54,831 nucleotides of DNA from Symbiodinium natans (GCA_905221605.1 CAJNDS010000016.1:1-54831), one strand, 5' to 3'; numbered from the stretch's first letter, positions 39,569 to 49,066 are shown. The notes: a model not told the origin generated them from the sequence alone. Translations and numbers: made by a program.

Positions 39569-41104
39569 GTTTAGGATTTAGGGTTTAGGGTTCAGGGTTT
39601 AGGGGTTAGGCTTTAGGGCTTAGGGGTTAGGGGTTCGGGGTTAGGCGTATAGGGTTTGGGGTGTTTGGGGCTTAGGCGCTACAGGGCTTAGGGCCTCAGG
39701 GCCGGATATATTCCTCGGGACAACAATGATCCTCAAGGGTGTGCAAGGGCATCGGGTCAGGGCCCCGAGTAGGCCCTTGTTCCCCTTCTTTTAGGGCTTA
39801 GTTGCCCTTAAAAACGCCTTTACCGTGCACCCTTTTATTCCTAGGTCACTCTTGGAGTCTAGTAGGCTTTAGGGCCTAGGGCCTATATTGCTTAGGACAA
39901 AGATGATCCTGCTCTCTGATCTTCGGGGCTGAGCCATCCACCGGGAACCCATACGGAAAACTATACGACTCTGCATTGACTTGCCATAGGATCCCGAAAA
40001 GGAACCCTAAACCCTGAACCCGAAACCCCCCATACCGTCGAAGCCTTCGCCCCATCGCCCAGCACGCCCAGGTGCTGCTGTGGGTGAGGCAGCCCTGTAG
40101 TGCTTAGGGTTAAACCCTAAACCCTAACCCCTAAACCTAAGCCCCAAACCGTGACACCGCAAGGTTTAGGTGTAGGGTTAGGATGCTGGGGTCTGTGGCT
40201 TGGAGGGTTTATGGGGTAAAGGCTCAGTTCTTCAACCCCCCGTAACACCCGAAACCAAACCCCGTGAACCCCAGACCCGAAAGCGTGTAATAATGTTTGG
40301 GTTTAGGTTTCAGGGTTTAGGGTTTAGGGCTTGCAGATGCCAGCCTTATATAGGGTGGTAGGATTGCTGGGCGTGGAAGCCTTGCAGTTAGGCATTGAGA
40401 TTTCGGTTTAGGGGCTTATGGTTTAGGATTCAGGGCTTCGGGATGTTCTGGGCTTAGGGTTTAGGGGCCAGGACTGAGAGTCTCAGAGCTTCGCGTTTGG
40501 AACTCGTTGCGTTCTGTGCATGCCTGATTTCGTCAACTCTCGGGGGGCATCGTGCTGGAACTTATGAACCGTTGGCCCCTGAATCCCCTGAGTCGAACCA
40601 AACTCAACCTCAAAACCCTGGCTACTCACTTTGACCATGACCGTGTACATCCGTAAACTCTGCCCCTGAGAAGCCCTGCAAAGCCCAAGCTCCAATACAG
40701 TCCAGCTTGCAGTTTCAGAGCTTCAGGGCTCTTAACGTGAAACTCGGAGTTCCTAAGCCTCACCCGAAGCCCTAAACCCAAAGGCCACCCAAGTTAGTGG
40801 CACTTTTTACGGGGAGTTGAGGAGTTTAGGGTTTAGGGTCAGTCGCCCCCACTCATTGAAGCACCAGCATAAGCCTGGGACGTTTTCAACTCCTAAAGCC
40901 CTCTTGTCATGCCTTGAGGCTCTAGGCAATCCTAAACCATCCTAAAGCCCCGGCTATAAACCTTTGAAGACTTACGCTCTTAGAGCCTTGAGCCCCTAAA
41001 GCCCTCAACTCCTGATGCCCTCAGAATCCCAAGAGCCCTCAAAACCTCAAAGCCTCAAAACCCACAAGCCCTAGACCCTAAGCCCTAGTAAGCCCTGAAG
41101 CCTA
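39569..41104. other. Intron-like sequence, family H copy 3, no firm gene
   Basis: A long run of degenerate TTTAGGG/TTAGGGG lies at 39569-39710. CCCCGAGTAGGCCCTTGTTCCCC with TTATTCCTAGGTCACTC (39757-39860) is family H. A GC-rich patch at 40044-40100 (PIAQHAQVLLWVRQPC in one frame) may be an exon. The frame at 40483-40695 (minus) is unsupported. Confidence 0.4.
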
Positions 41105-41231
41105 AAGCCCAAACCCTCAACCCTCAACCCTCAACCACCTCAACCCTCAACCCTCAACCCTCTCAACCCTCTCAACCCTCTCAACCCTCTCAACCCTCTC
41201 AACCCTCTCAACCCTCTCAACCCTCTCAACC

Positions 41232-41272
<41 letters not shown>

Positions 41273-41348
41273 ACCCTAAACCCTAAACCCTAAACCCTAA
41301 ACCCTAAACCCTAAACCCTAAACCCTAAACCCTAAACCCTAAACCCAA
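41105..41348. repeat. CAACCCT and CCCTCTCAA arrays grading into CCCTAAA
   Basis: Heptamer CAACCCT copies expand to a nonamer CCCTCTCAA (about nine copies), return to CAACCCT, then change to ten or more CCCTAAA copies at 41274-41346. The order shows stepwise conversion between unit variants within one array. Confidence 0.9.
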
Positions 41349-41349
41349 G

Positions 41350-41433
41350 CCCGCCGGTCTGGAGGCCTCCGCCTCCGCTGCGCGAAAGCGCAGGGAGGCG
41401 CGGAACCAGAAGAAGCCGGCTGGCCCAGGCTGA
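41350..41433 (+). CDS. Candidate terminal exon, basic tail
   Basis: Directly after CCCTAAACCCAAG the frame reads PAGLEASASAARKRREARNQ then KKPAGPG and stops TGA at 41431. Third positions are about 80% G/C. The basic run resembles the exon at 31083. It could encode a basic C-terminal or nuclear-targeting tail; this is inference. Confidence 0.5.
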   Translation, partial: PAGLEASASAARKRREARNQKKPAGPG

Positions 41434-41462
41434 GGTGTTCCAGGATTTTTGCGGTTTACTAC

Positions 41463-41575
41463 GAATTGCTTAAGAACCCTCCCAAAAAAATCAAAACAAT
41501 CATCCTTATAAGTTTAAGGTAAATACAGGGATTATTGTTTCTTGTTCTTTCGGGGATTCTTACGCAAATAGTAGT
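41463..41575 (+). mobile_element. Introner-like element, family F, altered acceptor
   Basis: Left GAATT|GCTTAAGAACCCTCCC mirrors right TCGGGGATTCTTACGCAAATAGTAG. The right CTTAAG has become CTTACG, so the usual AG is lost; CAAATAG nearby could replace it. Confidence 0.65.
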
Positions 41576-41681
41576 TTAGGATCACGTTTAGGGTTTTGGG
41601 TTTAGGGTTTAGGGTTTCGGGTTCAGGGCTTAGGGGCATACGGAAGGTTGGGGCCAGTTTGGGTTTTACTTTTTTTGACAG

Positions 41682-41865
41682 TGCGTGCCCCAAGCTTCAA
41701 AAACTTGCATAGAACTACTTAGAGGTTCATGGGTATTTTCAAGTAGGGTTGCACGTCAGATAGCTCTAGCTACTACCTGTCTCAGGGCGCTTATAACCTT
41801 ACTTGTAGTGAGCCATGAACCTTCAAGTGCAACATGTTCCTGCTGCGGTCTGGTGTTGGGCCTAG
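41682..41865 (+). CDS. Candidate gene end split by a family B element
   Basis: The exon 41682-41724, after a T-rich tract and GACAG, reads CVPQASKTCIELLR and leaves one base at AG|GTTCATGG. After the 103 bp element, exon 41828-41865 reads (V)QHVPAAVWCWA and stops TAG. The two other frames left of the element contain stops, so the frame choice is fairly firm. The product is unknown. Confidence 0.45.
41725..41827 (+). mobile_element. Introner-like element, family B
   Basis: Left CTTAGAG|GTTCATGGGTATTTTCAAG mirrors right CTTACTTGTAGTGAGCCATGAACCTTCAAG|. GT and AG lie in the ends, and joining the flanks keeps an open frame to a stop. Confidence 0.7.
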
Positions 41866-43224
41866 CGGCCTAAGGGTACTCGAATCGCAAATTCGTGGAT
41901 AGTTGCGTGTAGGCTTGTGCAGACGCTAATTTGGGGAAGAAAAGGCAGTTACCCGTAGTCGGAACCTTGAATTTAGGCAGGGTTTAGGGTTCGAGGTTTT
42001 GGCATTGCTCTTGGTGTGGATGTGCTCTGTCTGCATGCACGCTTTCCATGCGATGTGGAAAGGAGGGGACAATGTCAGCAATAGTCTGGAGCCCTACCGT
42101 CCAGCACAGTACACCAAAACCCGAACACAGCTAGCCTAAACGCCTCGGACTATACCAAACATTAAGGCTTTCGAGCCTTGGCAGCTTCGGTGTTTGGATG
42201 ATAACGTTCCCTCACAGCCCAAAGAGCTTCCAAGCCTGAACCCAGCGCCTCAAAGCTAGCACCTTCACCCTTTTAACCCTTTTCGTGGTTGAGGGTTGAG
42301 GGTTTCGGGTTTAAGGTGAAGGGTTGGTAGGGTCAACCCCCAAAACCCCCAGCTGTTTGCTGAGGGCGATGAAGATGGCCACTGTCCAGGTCGACGGGAT
42401 GGTGGTCAGTGCTCCAAACTCTCGTCAAACCTAGTTGGGCGGTAATTCTGTTGTTTGGGGTCTACAGTACCTGTGACCCAAAGCCTACAATGTTGTAACG
42501 TAGTAGGTTAATACACTCAATATGGGGCATAATAATCCCCCCCCCCCCTCCCAAAGAATAAATGGAGTTCCAGGGGGGGTGGGGCAACTAACCAACTAGA
42601 TGTGCTGTGATCTCTTCATGCCACAGGTCTCTGAAGCGGCCCAATCCTCAAGAGCCTTTGGTCAAGATATCAGTTCCCGCAAAATCCTCAAATGACCATT
42701 TGAGATTCAAACACCCCCACACCCCCCCCCCCCCCCGCCACCCCACAAAGGGTACTTCAGGGTTTAGGTACGGTTCAGGGCTTAGCTAGTCTAGAAGCCC
42801 TGAAACCTAAACCCCAACCCCCCCAAAACCATGAAATGCCGCTTGGACGAGGAAGACGCCGCTGACGGTGGCTGAGTGCCTCCCGCTGTGTCGGGATGTA
42901 GGCAGGCGGCGGTTGCCGGGTGGAATGAAGGGGTCGGAATTGTTGCTAGTAGTTTTCAGGTTTGGGTCGTTATATAACGATTATACTGTAGCTAACCCCC
43001 AGAACACTGTTCGAAATTTATGCAGGCCCCTATATTACAGGTTTCGGGAGTGGGGCGGGCTTCGACTTCCACCAGAGACCACCGGCCTGAAAGAGAAGAG
43101 TCGGAGGTGTGGATCTGACGGCAACGGTTTAGGGTTTAGGGTTCAGGGTTCAGGGTTTAGGGTTTAGGGGAGAATCTGCCCTGCACCTTCCACAGCGCAT
43201 TGAGCGCTAAAATCCCACACTCAG
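41866..43224. other. No firm gene; degraded family E copy and exon-like patches
   Basis: CAAAGCCTACAATGTTGTAACGTAGTAGGTTAA at 42478-42512 resembles family E. A segment after ATGCCACAG (42628) is open in two frames. The segment at 42840-42960 is GC-rich and open in two frames (TRKTPLTVAECLPLCRDVGR is one). TTTAGGG lies at 43127-43168. Confidence 0.4.
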
Positions 43225-43274
43225 ATTGCGATACGAGCACCTCCATCAGAGGCCAGGGGAAGAAGGGATTCCCC
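43225..43274 (+). CDS. Candidate exon, unknown product
   Basis: It lies between CCACACTCAG and GTAAGC (a good donor) and reads LRYEHLHQRPGEEGIP in the most protein-like frame. Another frame (IAIRAPPSEARGRRDSP) is also open. Confidence 0.4.
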
Positions 43275-43436
43275 GTAAGCCCTCACCAAACATACCCACC
43301 CTAAACCCTAAGCCCTGGGCGTCTCCGTAATTTGCAGCGCATCAAGATTCCAACAAACCCAAGGATGCCAATGGATCTTTCCGACCTTTGTTTCTTAGAT
43401 TTCAGAACATTGTCAGGTCCATGAACCATATTACTA

Positions 43437-43549
43437 TATGGAGGTTTACGAAAATAAGGGTTCCCTGAGATGGTCCCCAACTAGTAGGATTCTCTTGTAA
43501 TAAGGACCCCAGCAAGGTAGCCATAATTTAGGAACCACCCCCCATATGA
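43437..43549 (+). mobile_element. Introner-like element, family D
   Basis: TATGGAGGTTTACGAAAATAAGGG mirrors CATAATTTAGGAACCACCCCCCATATG. Inner CTTGTAATAAGGACCCC is shared with the copy at 48955. Confidence 0.6.
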
Positions 43550-43795
43550 TTCAGTTCCAATGATGGGTCCCTTGACCACATAAGCTGTATGAACCGTATG
43601 AGCCATATATATACACACATGCATACCTAAAACTTACCTGTCGACATGCTTCAGTCTACTAGGAGGCTTTTTTCGAACATGCCTCTTTAGAAAGGGTCTC
43701 TTTAACCTTGAAGCGTTGCTGTCAGATCCCCTCTCTGCTGTACACAAAGGGCTTGGGGCGCGACGGGACGCCGCGCGGCCCCCCAGCTCCCTCCG

Positions 43796-44197
43796 TTAAT
43801 GCAAGCTGATCGCACCCGCGCGAGGATGGACGGACGCCAAGTTCTCCAGACTAAGCTGCAGTGTACTTGAATCTCCACCGACAGGCCCTAAGAACAGCTC
43901 CCGCTTTACGTCATGACAGGAGAGGATCCTTGATTTCAGGAAGTTGCTGACGAGGTAGTTGAGCCACTTCACTTGCGCCCGCAGCCCACGACTCCAGTCC
44001 CAATAACTCGGCAGACCCAAAGCCTCCCAAGCCCCGTCCGTTTGAAAGAACACCGCGCGGGTGGCGGCTGGATAACTTGCTTGGACTCGTCCGAACATCG
44101 GCGCTGACCAGGGAAAAGGGCTCTTTTGCGGCGTCGGCGTCTTCAGGACAAATAAATGGAAATGTCTTACTGACACATGTTCAAAGAGCTTCTTCAT
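43796..44197 (-). CDS. ORF of 133 codons, strand ambiguous, unknown protein
   Basis: The minus strand is open from ATG at 44197 to a stop at 43796. It includes QTDGAWEALGLPSYWDWSRG and QVKWLNYLVSNFLKSRILSC; Trp/Tyr/Phe content is typical of folded protein. CTCGGCCACCAG lies just upstream as an acceptor on this strand. The plus strand is also open over 43963-44310 (includes REKGSFAASASSGQINGNVL), so only one of the two is likely real. No family is recognised. Confidence 0.4.
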   Translation of the reverse strand: MKKLFEHVSVRHFHLFVLKTPTPQKSPFPWSAPMFGRVQASYPAATRAVFFQTDGAWEALGLPSYWDWSRGLRAQVKWLNYLVSNFLKSRILSCHDVKRELFLGPVGGDSSTLQLSLENLASVHPRAGAISLH

Positions 44198-45180
44198 TGA
44201 CTCTGGTGGCCGAGACGAGCATCTTCATGCTGGTGTCGTTTTCCCCGGCTCTCCCCATCACACGGGTGTGTTTCGGTTGTGCTTCTTTTGCATCGGGCAG
44301 GAAGTTCTGACCTTCGCGGAAGCTTAGGACATGATATGCAGGCGTTGCACCTGATGATCCTAATGTGGCTTTGCGGGGTTTTGGACGTTGGGTGTTGTCA
44401 TGGGTCCTGCAGCGAGCACAAGCACTTCTTCAACTACTAGACTGCCCAGTCGCTTCTCCATGACCTTCTCGTTCAGCGAAGTTCAACATCTTTCAGACTA
44501 GTTTGAAAACGTTCCCCGCCAGTTTATTCTCTTGAGCTCAAGCCTCCTGTTGCCACCATCAGCATGTTGTTTGGCATATGGCGAGGCCTGCGGTTTTCAA
44601 GACTATAGGTGGAGGATTCCCGACTGGTCCGTGGTCAAGGCTTTTCTGTCTAGGGCATGTACTTTTTAGGATTCTGATTTCTGCATTAAGGATCGATGTT
44701 TAGATTCACTGTAGGGCTGACGATTATGGATTTCGGGTGTAGGGTACATATACACTCCTCCTCCTGGAATACACCTCGGCAATGGCGCGATCCGTTACTG
44801 CGGCGGTTGTGTGGAGCTGGCTCCCGCTTGGCCCCAAGCTCCTCCTGACCTTCACAAGGGGGGGGGTAAGGTTACAACCAGAGTGATAGCGGGAAATGAA
44901 AGGGAATCCCACGGAGTATGATTTCAGTTACACAAGGCCCCCTTTTTGCCCTGTTGGGCAGCCACAGCAGTAGGGTGACCTGAGGGTTCAGGATGATGTT
45001 GGAATTCATGGTCCGGGGCTTGAGGGGTTTAGGGTTTAGGGTTTAGGGTTTAGGGTTTAGGGTTTAGGGTTTAGGGTTTATCAGGTCTTTTTGGTGCGGT
45101 CCCTAGAGGGATTCCGGGGTGCAGGATAGGCTTTCGGACACTGGGTTGTTCTAAACAGTCAAGTCGGAGACTACTAATAC
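44198..45180. other. No firm gene
   Basis: Mostly unique sequence; a minus frame at 44724-44912 is unsupported. TTTAGGG copies lie at 45027-45078. Confidence 0.4.
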
Positions 45181-45479
45181 ATGCCCACAACCCTCAGTGA
45201 AACCCAGTCATCTACTATGTGCTTCAGAACCCCCCCCCCCAAAAGAAAAACAAAAACAAACGAAAACAATAAAACCGATTATACGGGCAATTTAGGGATT
45301 TTGTTGTATTTTGTTTTGGGGGTTCTTAAGCAAATGGTAGTTCCTGCCGGCTCCAGCTGCGAAAGGTCTTCTTCCTTGGCAGATTGGGTTACCATCAGCG
45401 GCGTGGGTGTCTTAGTCTGGTGCTGCACTCTGCAAGCTTTGCAGTAGAAGACGCGGACCCAAAAACTCCAGAGCCCTAG
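45181..45479 (+). CDS. Candidate small gene or gene end spliced across a GC-AG introner-like element
   Basis: ATG at 45181 reads MPTTLSETQSSTM and leaves T at ATGT|GCTTCAG. After the 110 bp element, at TTAAG|CAAATGG, the frame continues SNGSSCRLQLRKVFFLGRLG then YHQRRGCLSLVLHSASFAVE and stops TAG at 45477 (62 residues in all). Without splicing a different frame stays open to 45447, so frame alone does not prove splicing. The product is unknown. Confidence 0.45.
45221..45330 (+). mobile_element. Introner-like element, family F (GC-AG)
   Basis: Left ACTATGT|GCTTCAGAACCCCCCC mirrors right TTTTGGGGGTTCTTAAG|CAAATGGTAG. It has the same ends as 31882 and 41463. The body is A-rich left and T-rich right, so it folds end to end. 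Confidence 0.7.
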
Positions 45480-45703
45480 ATGAGCCTGTTTTCCAAATGG
45501 TGAGGGTAATGGAAGGAGAGCATAATTTGGAGAATTGCCTGTGTGCGTATAATATGTTCCACTGCTTGTCATTTCCAGAGTCGTAGTGTCTTATTATTGG
45601 CCTTGCTTTGTCTACGTAGTGCTCGGGTCTGGGTTGTGTGTCCCAAGTCGATGTCGGGTTTTGGTGCCCCTAAACCCTAAGCCCTAAACCCGCCCGCCTT
45701 CAG

Positions 45704-45735
45704 GTCCAGGCTTTGACTCTTGGGAGCTCACAGTG
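45704..45735 (+). CDS. Candidate short exon flanked by inverted heptamers
   Basis: It lies between CCCTAAACCCGCCCGCCTTCAG and GTTTAGGG and reads VQALTLGSSQ in one frame. At only 32 nt, the flanking context is better evidence than the coding content. Confidence 0.35.
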
Positions 45736-46319
45736 GTTTAGGGCCTAGGGTTTAGGGTTTAGGGTATAGGGTTTAGGGCAGTTTAGGGTTTAGGGTGCAT
45801 GCCAACAGGCGTCGCACCTCTTCTAACAGACCTGCATCCCCACTTGCCTGCTGTTTAGGATTCTAGCGGGGCGGGCGACCTGCTAAATCCATACCCTAAA
45901 CCCTAAACCCTAAACCCTAAACCCTAAACCCTAAACCCTAAACCCTAAACCCTAAACCCTACAAGCGCAGTTATAAGCGCACAGCCAGCCTGCTCGGCAC
46001 TAAGTTACCGGGAGATGTGCATCACGTCGGGCCTATGCACGCTTGTCTCTGGTTTCAGATTAGGGTCAGATTAGGGCCCTTTTTGGGTCCTATAGATAGT
46101 ACGGCACCTATAAATAAGAACTCCCAAAAGGGACCCCTAATTTAGAGAACGACTCCTGTGCTTCATTTGTTGGTCCTTACGTCTTGGGCAATCCTTGGAG
46201 AGCTTCGGGAACCTACTTACAAGCCCAAACCCCATCAACTTGGTTAGAATTAGCTCCCTACATCGGGTACTACCCGCCAACATGGTAGACCCCCAGCTGC
46301 TGGGCTTAGCCCCGGGAAG
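45736..46319. other. Telomere-like tracts and small GGGCCC palindrome, no firm gene
   Basis: TTTAGGG variants lie at 45740-45800 and CCCTAAA at 45894-45960. A palindrome, AGGGCCCTTTTTGGGTCC / CCCAAAAGGGACCCC, lies at 46073-46137. The minus frame at 46137-46322 is unsupported. Confidence 0.4.
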
Positions 46320-46401
46320 CACCCGCCCTCAGCACACCCAACGTTCTAGACCCGAATTGCCTTGAAGCAAAACGCCGGGGATCTTTCGGGTTTACCGCCT
46401 G
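46320..46401 (+). CDS. Candidate exon, unknown product
   Basis: After CCCCGGGAAG the frame reads PALSTPNVLDPNCLEAKRRG then SFGFTA and ends TG|GTTCTTAG, the left end of a palindromic element. The other two frames contain stops. After the element the frame continues CTSHSTEAG. Confidence 0.45.
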
Positions 46402-46511
46402 GTTCTTAGTAGGGAATGGGGGAATGGGGCACCCTATATAATCCCTTGAAGGGTATATATATATATATATAGGGGGATATAGGGTATCCCAATCCCTCAT
46501 TCCCGACTAAG
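46402..46511 (+). mobile_element. Introner-like element, family L (GT-AG), with TA loop
   Basis: Left CTG|GTTCTTAGTAGGGAATG mirrors right CATTCCCGACTAAG|CACC; ACCCTATATAATCCC pairs with GGGGATATAGGGT. The loop is a TA run. Both splice dinucleotides are in the inverted ends and the left flank is an open exon. Confidence 0.7.
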
Positions 46512-46737
46512 CACCAGCCATTCAACGGAGGCGGGATTTAGGATTTAGGCTTTGGTGTGGTCCGCCGGCGTGCGTGATTGGGCGCAGGGTTTGTTCCTGC
46601 GTGCCTTGCTGTTGCCAGCAGCTTCACGGCTGATATGAGTAACGAAGAGTAGTCGGTGTATAGAGTTCGAGGTACTCTCTGAGGCCTGTTTCTGGACATA
46701 CTGGAACACCTTGTAGAACGATGTTGCAGTGATACTA

Positions 46738-46835
46738 CACTAAACCCTAAACCCTAAACCCTAAACCCTAAACCCTAAACCCTAAACCCTAAACCCTAAA
46801 CCCTATAAACCCTAAACCCTAAACCCTAAACCCTG
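46738..46835. repeat. CCCTAAA tract upstream of an exon
   Basis: About thirteen CCCTAAA copies with one CCCTATAAA interruption run almost up to the acceptor CTGCCAG of the next exon. Confidence 0.95.
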
Positions 46836-46839
46836 CCAG

Positions 46840-46926
46840 ATCGGCACGGAGACTACGGAGCAAGAAGAGTGGGCAGCGCACCCAGCCAGGCCACCATGCA
46901 GCCGTGAAGGGTGCCGACAGCTGGGG
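46840..46926 (+). CDS. Candidate exon between inverted telomere-like tracts
   Basis: It lies between CCCTGCCAG and GTTTAAGG and reads IGTETTEQEEWAAHPARPPC then SREGCRQLG, 29 codons, phase 0 at both ends. CCCTAAA lies upstream and TTTAGGG downstream. A second frame (DRHGDYGARRVGSAPSQATM) is open until a TGA. The function is unknown. Confidence 0.45.
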
Positions 46927-46937
46927 GTTTAAGGTTT

Positions 46938-47025
46938 CAATTTAGGGTTTAGGGTTTAGGGTTTAGGGTTTAGGGTTTAGGGTTTAGGGTTTAGGGTTTA
47001 GGGTTTAGGGTTTAGGGTTTAGGTC
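46938..47025. repeat. TTTAGGG tract downstream of an exon
   Basis: Twelve TTTAGGG copies begin shortly after the exon's donor and are the inverse of the CCCTAAA tract at 46738-46835. Confidence 0.95.
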
Positions 47026-47364
47026 TACAGGCCGGTTTATGGTGTAGGATGTAGGATGTAGGAAGGAACCAAGTAGCTCGGAGAGGGTTTTGGGGCCCGA
47101 GGGGTGCGGCTTATTCTCGAGATGCGCATGGATCCACAGCAGTTTTGCTGGGTGGCCCGTGCGCAAACTCTAGTAGTCTAGTCGAACTACTCCCTGCATC
47201 CTATATTCCCTAAACCCTTAAACCCTGCATTCTTGAGTTCCCCCAAAAGCCCCTCAGCCGTAAACCCTGAGCCCCGCAAGCTTGATGCTTTCGAATCTTT
47301 CAAGATCCCTGACGCCCAAATGGTTCCCAAGACGCCCGGAAACCGTGAAAACCCCCTACTTAGA

Positions 47365-47456
47365 GGTTCATAGGTAGTGAGACGTCGGGTTGTAAGTAGA
47401 GTCGTGACTGGTTATACGCTTTTTTCGGGTACTTGTAGCCCTACTTGTAACTACCC
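47365..47456 (+). mobile_element. Family B element, right end replaced by heptamers
   Basis: TACTTAGAG|GTTCATAGGTAGTGAGACG begins it, and CTTGTAACTACCCCCC leads straight into CCTAAACCC, as if telomere-like repeat replaced the terminal CATGAACCTTCAAG. Confidence 0.6.
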
Positions 47457-47639
47457 CCCTAAACCCTCCTAAACCCTAAGCCCTAAACCCTAAACCCTAA
47501 ACCCTTTAAGTGGAATCCCGGGCTTGGGGTCCTGAGCCCTGTGAAGCCTCAAGGCACTTAAACCCCGAACCCTGCAGCCTTCGAGTTCCCCCAAACTGGG
47601 GCCTTTTGTGGCAGCTCGGGCTCCTAGGGTTCAGGGTTT

Positions 47640-47815
47640 AGGGTTTAAGGGTTTAAGGGTTTAAGGGTTTTAGGGTTTAGGGTTTTAGGGTTTTAGGGTT
47701 TTAGGGTTTTAGGGTTTTAGGGTTTTAGGGTTTTAGGGTTTTAGGGTTTTAAGGTTTTAGGGTTTTAGGGTTTTAGGGTTTTAGGGTTTGGGGTTTAGGG
47801 TTTCGGGTTTAGGGC
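47640..47815. repeat. TTTTAGGG octamer array
   Basis: About fifteen copies of the 8 bp unit GGGTTTTA, flanked by GGGTTTAA and TTTAGGG variants. It is an unusual expansion of the heptamer to an octamer. Confidence 0.95.
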
Positions 47816-47882
47816 AGTACCTGGAATGCCGCTTGGGGGGGACCCTGAGACCAAACCTCAAGCCCCAGACCCCTACTTGGAG

Positions 47883-47995
47883 GTTCATGGGTAGTTAAAC
47901 GTGGGGCTATAAGTAAGGTAACCCTACATATGACTGGTTAGAACCTTACTAAGGGTACCTCTAACCCAACTTCTATCCAACCATCAACCTCCAAG
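47883..47995 (+). mobile_element. Introner-like element, family B, best-preserved ends
   Basis: Left CCCTACTTGGAG|GTTCATGGG and right CCATCAACCTCCAAG|TAGG are inverted over about 20 bp. GGGGCTATAAGTAAGGT pairs with ACCTCTAACCCAACTTCT. Confidence 0.75.
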
Positions 47996-48712
47996 TAGGC
48001 CCTTTAAACGCTAAACCCTAAACCCTAAATCCAAAACCCTAAACCCTAAACCCTCTTTCTCCTCGGGTTTCTGGGCAACCTAGACTAAGGTTCCGATCAC
48101 TGCGCGTACTCTATGGCCTCCGGAAGGTGGGGGGGCGGGGGGGAAGACCGCAGTGACAGGTTTAGGGTTTGGGGTTTAGGGTTCAGCGTTTAGGTGGGAG
48201 TGAGTTCAGTGAGTTGCGAAATTTCAGGTTCCTAGCTTTCGGTGTAGAGCCTAGGCTTTGATTTCTAGGAGGACCATCTAGTCGTTGAGGATTTGAAGAA
48301 AGGAACCCTCAAACCTCAATAGTTTGAGCCCGTAGCATACCGAGACTCATCTAAACACGGAATATACCTTAAGCTGTACAGGGGGAGGGGAGGGGGGGAA
48401 TATGGGCAGTTGGGGATTAAGCATCGACAAGGGTTTTCGGGGGGGTGTAGGGTTTCAGGGATCTATACTAATTAAGCTTGGCGCCTACTTTCAGGGCTTA
48501 AATTTAAGTAGTGTTACAGCCTTCTTCCTCTTCTACCACTCCTTGAGCCCGCTACCTTAAGCACTGCGCAGGATGATACAAAGCGCGGTCTGTAGCAGCC
48601 ATTTCCGAACTCCAAACTCTGGGCACACCCTCTCAAGCCAAATGCGGTTTAGGGTGCAGGGTACAGGGTTTGCCAAAACACCTCCCAACCCCTCAAAAGC
48701 CCACACCCTCAG
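47996..48712. other. Heptamers, G-rich patches, no firm gene
   Basis: CCCTAAA lies at 48008-48055, with G-rich patches near 48130 and 48380. No convincing exon is seen. Confidence 0.4.
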
Positions 48713-48804
48713 CTAGGCTGAAGCACAAGCCTCCCAGCAAAGGATACAATCCTGAAGTCATCGGCAATCTTGCCGGTGCCCGGTGCTTAGCAACAGGGTT
48801 TTAA
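48713..48804 (+). CDS. Candidate terminal exon, unknown product
   Basis: After CACCCTCAG the frame reads RLKHKPPSKGYNPEVIGNLA then GARCLATGF and stops TAA at 48802. The composition is protein-like. A shorter frame (DTILKSSAILPVPGA) is also open. Confidence 0.4.
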
Positions 48805-48954
48805 GAAAATTGTTCCGGGAGCTTCACTCGGGAGGTGAGGGAGTGTTGCAGGGTTTGGGCTTGTGTGTGTGAAAGCGCAGCTGAACCCCCCCATCCCCCC
48901 CAACCCCCCGCCCCCCGGGCACCAGCCAGCATTCCCGGCCATACAGGCCCGTTT

Positions 48955-49066
48955 GGGGGTTTACAAAAATAGGGGGGGCCTCCAATATAGATCCCCAAAT
49001 ACGATAGGATCCACTTAAAGATAAGGACCCCATTAAGGTACCCCCTATTTTCGGAAACCCCCCATA
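48955..49066 (+). mobile_element. Introner-like element, family D, well-preserved
   Basis: GGGGGTTTACAAAAATAGGGGG mirrors CCCCCTATTTTCGGAAACCCCC. Inner GATCCCCAAATACGATAGGATCC and AAGATAAGGACCCC are palindromic. Copies are at 21513, 24382 and 43437. Confidence 0.7.
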
